A stretch of 64,000 nt of DNA, taken from NCBI GenBank assembly GCA_013152085.1, contig JAADHC010000030.1, positions 37,849 to 101,848 of the forward strand, in the 5' to 3' direction. The DNA is from Chlorobiota bacterium. Its GTDB lineage: Bacteria > Bacteroidota > Bacteroidia > Bacteroidales > VadinHA17. The notes under the pieces were generated by a model. It was not told where the DNA came from, made no database searches, and worked only from the letters and a program-made list of their open reading frames with translations. Shown piece after piece: positions 59,555 to 64,000 of this stretch. Numbering within the stretch: the first letter of the stretch is position 1; each line of letters begins with the position of its first letter. The position numbers were made by a program, and so were the translations under genes.

Positions 59555-61015
59555 TTAGATCGTATGTGGTTGCTCCTTTTCCCTTTGGTCCCTGGTCTTT
59601 AAATCAAGAGCCACCAGGATGGCCATAAAACCCCAGAAAGGAACGGAAGCTTTATCGGTATCAAGGAAATTGTTGAGTAACCCATGGATAAAATAGGTTA
59701 CCAGGCCGAGGGTTATGGCCAGCGAGAGAATACCGGTTTCTCTGTCATGGGTACGAAGATATGTTCTGATACCGGTGTGAAGGGCAAAAACGAGGATTAA
59801 AAATACGGATAACAATCCCGGCCATCCTGTTTCGGACAACGGACCGAGATACTCACTGTGGGCATTACCCCGGTCACCGAAGTTGGTGCTGATGATGGTC
59901 CGGTCGTAAGAACGCTGGAAAGGAGCATACTGGAACATGTAGGTTCCGGGGCCCCAGCCGGTCAGGGGTTTTTCTGCAAACATGTCCAGGGCACATTTCC
60001 ATCTCAGGATACGTTCCATGTTGGAAGCATCGGAGCGTACGTTGGCAACTGATTCAAGATGTTTGGCCAGACTTGTGGATGATTCCTGCCGGTTTTCCTG
60101 CAGTTTGATCCAGATACTGCTCTGGAAAATAAAAAAGGCAACGATAAGGATGCCAATACCCGTAACTATGATCTCAACCCGGACGCGAAACCAGATCAGT
60201 ATGAAGACGACAAACATTCCTGCAACACTGATCCATGCGGCCCGGCTGTAAGAAAAAAGTAAGGCCGTAAGAAACAAAAGAAGGAGTAAAAAAGAGGCTG
60301 TAGATGAAACCGGTCGTGATTGCTTCGGAAGGGATAAAAATCCGGCAATTACCGGAATGAACATAGCAAGAATAGCACCATAGGCGGTATGGTCATTGTA
60401 AAAAGGACGCATCGCCGAATGGGCGGCTTTCTGATTTATAAATCCTGCAAGAGACTGGTTGTAGAAGGCATAAAGGATCACCAATACAAGTGGTAGAATA
60501 TAAACCAATAAAAAGAGGTAGATGTTTTTTGTTTTGCTGAACAATAGAAATCCCAGAAAATAAGCCGAAGCGATAAACCACAGGTGAGCAAGGAAATACT
60601 TAAATGATACCAGCGGCATCGTGCTGGTTACGGCGGTTACGAACATCCATGAAAGATATATCATGATTATCAGGGTAAGTGGATGGCGGAGTAAAGCTGC
60701 CGGAAATAGCGGTTCTCGCAACCCTTTCATCACTAAAAGAAGCAGGATAAAGATCATTAAAGGTTCTGCAGGCAGGGAAAGGTCAAAACCCAGGTTCGGG
60801 GTGATAATTTGTAATGGTACGGAAAGAGGAACCAGCGCGACGGTAACCAGGAAAAAGACATCCAGAGAAAAAAAAGCAAAATAAGCCAGCAACAGAGCTG
60901 CCGGGATCAGTAAAATCACAAAGGATGCGTGCAACAGAATCATCCCTGCGGAAAAAGCAAGAAAAAGCAGGGAAATCAGGTAAAATAGCGTTATTTCTTT
61001 TTTTGCCGGTGCCAT
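59555..61015 (-). CDS. O-antigen ligase/polymerase-like membrane protein
   Basis: Polytopic membrane protein of 486 residues with about 12 helices. The family signature lies in LLLFLTALLFSYSRAAWISV and, in the large periplasmic loop, GWGPGTYMFQYAPFQ followed by NAHSEYLGPLSETGW. Wzy/WaaL proteins polymerise or attach polysaccharide units on undecaprenyl carriers at the periplasmic face of the inner membrane. It follows the Wzz-like gene by nine bases, so the two form a polysaccharide assembly pair. No glycosyltransferases are nearby. Confidence 0.85.
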   Translation of the reverse strand: MAPAKKEITLFYLISLLFLAFSAGMILLHASFVILLIPAALLLAYFAFFSLDVFFLVTVALVPLSVPLQIITPNLGFDLSLPAEPLMIFILLLLVMKGLREPLFPAALLRHPLTLIIMIYLSWMFVTAVTSTMPLVSFKYFLAHLWFIASAYFLGFLLFSKTKNIYLFLLVYILPLVLVILYAFYNQSLAGFINQKAAHSAMRPFYNDHTAYGAILAMFIPVIAGFLSLPKQSRPVSSTASFLLLLLFLTALLFSYSRAAWISVAGMFVVFILIWFRVRVEIIVTGIGILIVAFFIFQSSIWIKLQENRQESSTSLAKHLESVANVRSDASNMERILRWKCALDMFAEKPLTGWGPGTYMFQYAPFQRSYDRTIISTNFGDRGNAHSEYLGPLSETGWPGLLSVFLILVFALHTGIRTYLRTHDRETGILSLAITLGLVTYFIHGLLNNFLDTDKASVPFWGFMAILVALDLKTRDQREKEQPHTI

Positions 61016-61024
61016 GTCCCGGTT

Positions 61025-62026
61025 TTAATTCAGCCGTTTCCGGATAGCATCCAGAAACAGCAACAGAATGATTGCAAAAAGAAAAGCAGCCAGTGTGGTT
61101 CCCATAACGATTATGGATCGTTTGGGCCAGGCCTTTTTCTCCGGAACATCAGCTTTCTTAACGATATAAGTATGGGGGAGGTTTTGCTCGGCATCCACAC
61201 GGGCTTCGGAATATTTTTCTTTCAGACCACTGAACCGTACACTCTCATTGGAAAGAAGTTCCTTAAGAAACAGATAGTTGCTTCCATACTTTCCCAGATT
61301 GATCATTTTCTCGTTCAGTGCCCTGGCCATAGTAACATCTCCTTTGTGGATGGCCTCAAGATATGCTTCCTGCAACCCTTTCGATTGCGATTCTACATCA
61401 AAAATTCCCAGTTTCCCCAGCTTGCGTACCGAGTCTTCAATACCGGCAATTTCCAGTTGCATGGAACGGTATTCTTTTTCCACAATCGAAAGGGCTTCTA
61501 TGGCTTTTTTCTTCTGCATGCGGTTAACCGTAGAATCCAAAAGCATCGCAATATCATTGGCCATCAGGGCTGATGTCTTCGGATCCTCATCCATTACCCT
61601 GATACGGACAGCCATATATTCGGTTTTACGGAAAGAAATATTCTTGTGCATTTTGGCATTCAGTATGGTATATTTATATTTCGCATCAGCGGGAATCCGG
61701 TAATGTTCAAAAAGATGATACTTTTCTATAAGCCGGTTACGGATCTCATCAGAATACAGGATTTGAAGCATTTTTTCCGTTTCTTCTTCGTCCCCGAAGG
61801 CCAGCAAATCCTCTTTACCATAACCACCCTGGGTGGAGATAAGAGAACGCGATACAGAGGCGGAACTGGTTGGATACAGGATTACCTCTGCTGCAAATTT
61901 AGGCTTCAGAAGCAGGGATACCACAATGGAAATGAGGGCTCCCAGAACGGTAATTATAATAACGGGTTTACGCTGTTTCCAGATATACAGCAATAAATCA
62001 AAAGAATCTGTGGTTGGATCGGGCAT
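61025..62026 (-). CDS. Wzz/GNVR-type chain-length determinant protein
   Basis: Inner-membrane protein of 333 residues with two transmembrane helices (about 20-40 and 305-325) around a periplasmic, mostly coiled-coil domain. The N-terminal YIWKQRKPVIIITVLGALIS, followed by VSLLLKPKFAAEVILYP, and the C-terminal VKKADVPEKKAWPKRSIIVM are typical of Wzz. Such proteins set polysaccharide chain length by working with Wzy. It has no tyrosine-kinase domain. It sits 35 bases after tyrS and nine before the ligase-like gene. Confidence 0.88.
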   Translation of the reverse strand: MPDPTTDSFDLLLYIWKQRKPVIIITVLGALISIVVSLLLKPKFAAEVILYPTSSASVSRSLISTQGGYGKEDLLAFGDEEETEKMLQILYSDEIRNRLIEKYHLFEHYRIPADAKYKYTILNAKMHKNISFRKTEYMAVRIRVMDEDPKTSALMANDIAMLLDSTVNRMQKKKAIEALSIVEKEYRSMQLEIAGIEDSVRKLGKLGIFDVESQSKGLQEAYLEAIHKGDVTMARALNEKMINLGKYGSNYLFLKELLSNESVRFSGLKEKYSEARVDAEQNLPHTYIVKKADVPEKKAWPKRSIIVMGTTLAAFLFAIILLLFLDAIRKRLN

Positions 62027-62061
62027 AATACAAGTTTAACTTCGTGGTTATGGAAATAACG

Positions 62062-63357
62062 TCAGTTTTTAATTTTTATTAAGTGATAGTTCTTTTTTCC
62101 TTTCTGTACCAGCAGGTATTGTCCGCTGATCAGGCTGTCTTTGGTAATCTTATGTTCAAAATCCGTGATTTTTTCCTTATTGATACTCAGCCCGCCACCG
62201 TTTACCATACGTCGTAACTCGCCTTTTGAAGTGAAAATCCCGGTTTTATCCACAAGAAGATCGGCAAGCTTAACTCCGGTAGTCAGTATGGAAGCGTCAG
62301 CATCATATAAGGGGACTCCTTCAAAAATGTCCAGAAAGGTTTTTTCGTCCATCTCTTTTAATGTTTCGGCGGTTCCTTTGCCAAAGAGAATGGCGGAAGC
62401 AGCTTCGGACACGTTGAAAGCCTCTTTCCCATGTACCAGCATCGTAACTTCACGGGCCAGCCTTTTTTGTAGTATGCGGGTATGCGGGGCAGCATCATGT
62501 TCTGCAATTAGTGATTCAATCTCCCCGGAGTCCAGTAGCGTAAATATTTTGATGAACTTCCCGGCATCTTCATCAGTAACGTTTAGCCAGAACTGGTAAA
62601 AACGATATGGAGACGTTCTGGAAGCATCCAGCCAGACGTTTCCCGATTCTGTTTTTCCGAATTTTCCGCCATCAGACTTGGTGATCAGGGGACTGGTGAG
62701 GGCATAAGCTTCACCTCCCAACTTGCGGCGGATAAGTTCGGTGCCGGTGATAATATTTCCCCACTGGTCAGAGCCACCCATCTGTAACTTACAGTTCATG
62801 GTTTGGTAGAGGTGCAGAAAGTCGGTACCCTGGACGAGTTGGTAAGAAAATTCGGTGAAAGACATACCACTGCCTGAGTCAGGGGCCAGCCGTTTCTTAA
62901 CGGAATCTTTGGCCATCATATAGTTAACGGTAATATGCTTGCCGATATCGCGGATAAATCCGAGAAAGGAATATTCTTTCATCCAGTCGTAATTGTTCAC
63001 CATTTCGGCCCGGTTGGGTGCTCCGGTTTCGAAATCGAGAAAACGCATCAGTTGCTTTTTAATGGCTTCCTGATTGTGGCGCAGGGTATCCTCGTCCAGC
63101 AGGTTACGCTCCTGGGATTTTCCCGAAGGATCGCCGATCATTCCCGTGGCTCCGCCTACCAGGGCAATAGGTTTATGGCCTGCCATCTGGAAATGTTTCA
63201 GGATCAGGATGCCCACAAGATTGCCGATATGGAGTGAGTCGGCTGTCGGGTCAAAACCGATATAACCGACAGTCATCTCTTTCTTGATCTGTGCTTCAGT
63301 GCCCGGCGTCATATCATGGATCATGCCACGCCAGCGTAACTCTTCAATAAAGTTCAT
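62062..63357 (-). CDS. tyrS: Tyrosyl-tRNA synthetase
   Basis: Class I aminoacyl-tRNA synthetase of 431 residues. The HIGH motif is [10 protein letters not shown], tyrosine-site residues lie in [15 protein letters not shown], and the KMSKS motif is [12 protein letters not shown], the bacterial TyrRS form. The C-terminal S4 RNA-binding domain includes [17 protein letters not shown]. It charges tRNA-Tyr in the cytoplasm. It is followed by the Wzz- and Wzy-like genes on the same strand. Upstream (63358-63484) lies a 127-base gap that should hold its promoter; no clear TAnnTTTG box stands out. Confidence 0.97.
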   Translation of the reverse strand: MNFIEELRWRGMIHDMTPGTEAQIKKEMTVGYIGFDPTADSLHIGNLVGILILKHFQMAGHKPIALVGGATGMIGDPSGKSQERNLLDEDTLRHNQEAIKKQLMRFLDFETGAPNRAEMVNNYDWMKEYSFLGFIRDIGKHITVNYMMAKDSVKKRLAPDSGSGMSFTEFSYQLVQGTDFLHLYQTMNCKLQMGGSDQWGNIITGTELIRRKLGGEAYALTSPLITKSDGGKFGKTESGNVWLDASRTSPYRFYQFWLNVTDEDAGKFIKIFTLLDSGEIESLIAEHDAAPHTRILQKRLAREVTMLVHGKEAFNVSEAASAILFGKGTAETLKEMDEKTFLDIFEGVPLYDADASILTTGVKLADLLVDKTGIFTSKGELRRMVNGGGLSINKEKITDFEHKITKDSLISGQYLLVQKGKKNYHLIKIKN

Positions 63358-63484
63358 CAGGGTACAGTTTGAAGCAAAGATAACAATTGAGGTAAAGAAA
63401 ATACATATACAAGCATGAAGATTCAGGCTTTTGTATGCCCGGAAGACATTAAAATACCTTAATGAACGGTTTAAAGATTTTGAG

Positions 63485-64000
63485 TTAAAGTGTTACCGGG
63501 CCAATGGTCTTTGGTGACTGTTTTTCAAGGTTCCGGATATCCAGGAACGGAAAGATTGCCGGAACAAATCCCGATAGTGGAGTATACAGGAATGATTCCC
63601 GGATTTGATCTTTGGGGAGAAATGGCTTGCGCCGGTCAATGTTGTTAAGGATAACCAGGACAATACTCAGGATGAAAGCCATCTTGACGGCTCCGAAAAT
63701 AATCCCGGCCAGACGATTGAGCCATCCCAGGGCAATGGCTTTGACAAGCTTGTCCAGTGCACGGGCCAGGAAATGGACCAGGATAACAATAGCGATGAAG
63801 GTAACGGCAAAGGCGATAATAAAGAGGTGTTTTGTGGTAAGATTAAATTGTTCGACCAGAAAACCGGCCGTGATATCCGAAAAATGAATAGCTCCCCAGA
63901 TTCCCAGAAAGAGGGCCGCCAGCGAAGCAGCCTCGATGATCAGGCCGTGACGAAACCCCTGAATGGTTCCCCACAACAGGAAAATTCCCAGAATCAGGTC
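63485..64000 (-). CDS. CvpA family membrane protein, partial (cut by window edge)
   Basis: The frame is open to base 64000, so the 5' end lies outside the window. The visible 171 residues start [20 protein letters not shown], the classical opening of CvpA, and contain four hydrophobic helices. CvpA is needed for colicin V production and bile-salt tolerance in enterobacteria; its molecular role is still unclear. The C-terminal ten residues ([11 protein letters not shown]) are hydrophilic. Only a few N-terminal residues should be missing. Confidence 0.88.
   Translation of the reverse strand, partial: DLILGIFLLWGTIQGFRHGLIIEAASLAALFLGIWGAIHFSDITAGFLVEQFNLTTKHLFIIAFAVTFIAIVILVHFLARALDKLVKAIALGWLNRLAGIIFGAVKMAFILSIVLVILNNIDRRKPFLPKDQIRESFLYTPLSGFVPAIFPFLDIRNLEKQSPKTIGPVTL

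Overview
The window looks like a chromosomal segment of a Bacteroidota bacterium, most likely class Bacteroidia, at roughly 43% GC by eye. The lineage markers are a TonB-dependent receptor followed by a DUF4249 lipoprotein, a FISUMP-domain lipoprotein, repeated TAnnTTTG promoter boxes, an AspT-type exchanger, a class II fructose-bisphosphate aldolase and many signal-peptide or lipobox proteins. I see no tRNA, rRNA, CRISPR array, transposase or phage gene. Coding density is high and genes lie in strand-coherent blocks. Both ends are cut through genes: a TonB-dependent receptor on the left and a CvpA-family gene on the right.

Layout. 1-1538 (+): TonB receptor end and DUF4249 lipoprotein. 1557-3066 (-): ICMT-like methyltransferase and FISUMP lipoprotein. 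3145-10114 (-): a tight seven-gene operon read leftward from a TetR regulator: tetR, LolA-like carrier, three FtsX-type permeases, LolD-type ATPase, outer-membrane barrel. A perfect 14-bp palindrome lies upstream. 10250-12791 (+): ECF sigma factor, anti-sigma-like membrane protein, outer-membrane protein. 12957-23333 (+): a ThiF/MoeB-like enzyme, an unknown exported protein, a TPR/SpoIIE phosphatase, peptidase E, AsmA-like protein, an orphan histidine kinase and a U32 peptidase (TrhP-like). 23363-33930 (-): unknown protein, tRNA 2-selenouridine synthase, hybrid histidine kinase lacking its His, RsgA, an aldehyde dehydrogenase plus GMC oxidoreductase pair, AspT-type exchanger. 34176-35806 (+): BtuF-like protein and a membrane protein. 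35819-46047 (-): carbohydrate region with OYE reductase, Tat-exported Gfo/Idh/MocA oxidoreductase, GH13 lipoprotein, esterase, FBP aldolase, GH65 phosphorylase and sugar MFS transporter. 46655-52114 (+): an AmmeMemoRadiSam cluster with a membrane spermidine-synthase-like gene inside it. 52348-59501: YgjP-type peptidase (-), then TolC, MacA-like adaptor, TsaB, DUF3108, EF-P and a GAF/SpoIIE phosphatase (+). 59555-64000 (-): O-antigen-ligase-like and Wzz-like proteins behind tyrS, then the CvpA fragment.

Two clusters stand out. In the first, the TetR-led operon assembles every layer of an envelope export route: inner-membrane ABC machine, periplasmic LolA-like carrier and outer-membrane barrel. 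Its TetR carries a textbook EF-hand calcium loop in the ligand-domain region, so a calcium-responsive lipid or lipoprotein exporter is a reasonable hypothesis. In the second, the AmmeMemoRadiSam proteins appear to act at or beyond the cytoplasmic membrane. The Memo-AMMECR1 fusion has a lipoprotein signal, the radical SAM enzyme has a Tat-like N-terminus, and between them lies a polytopic spermidine-synthase-like protein with a possible heme-binding N-terminal bundle.

The sugar block reads as a maltose/alpha-glucan route: lipoprotein amylase outside, SLC45/GPH-type symporter, GH65 phosphorylase and FBP aldolase inside. A beta-phosphoglucomutase gene is missing locally. All functions are inferred by reading the sequence; no database search was run.
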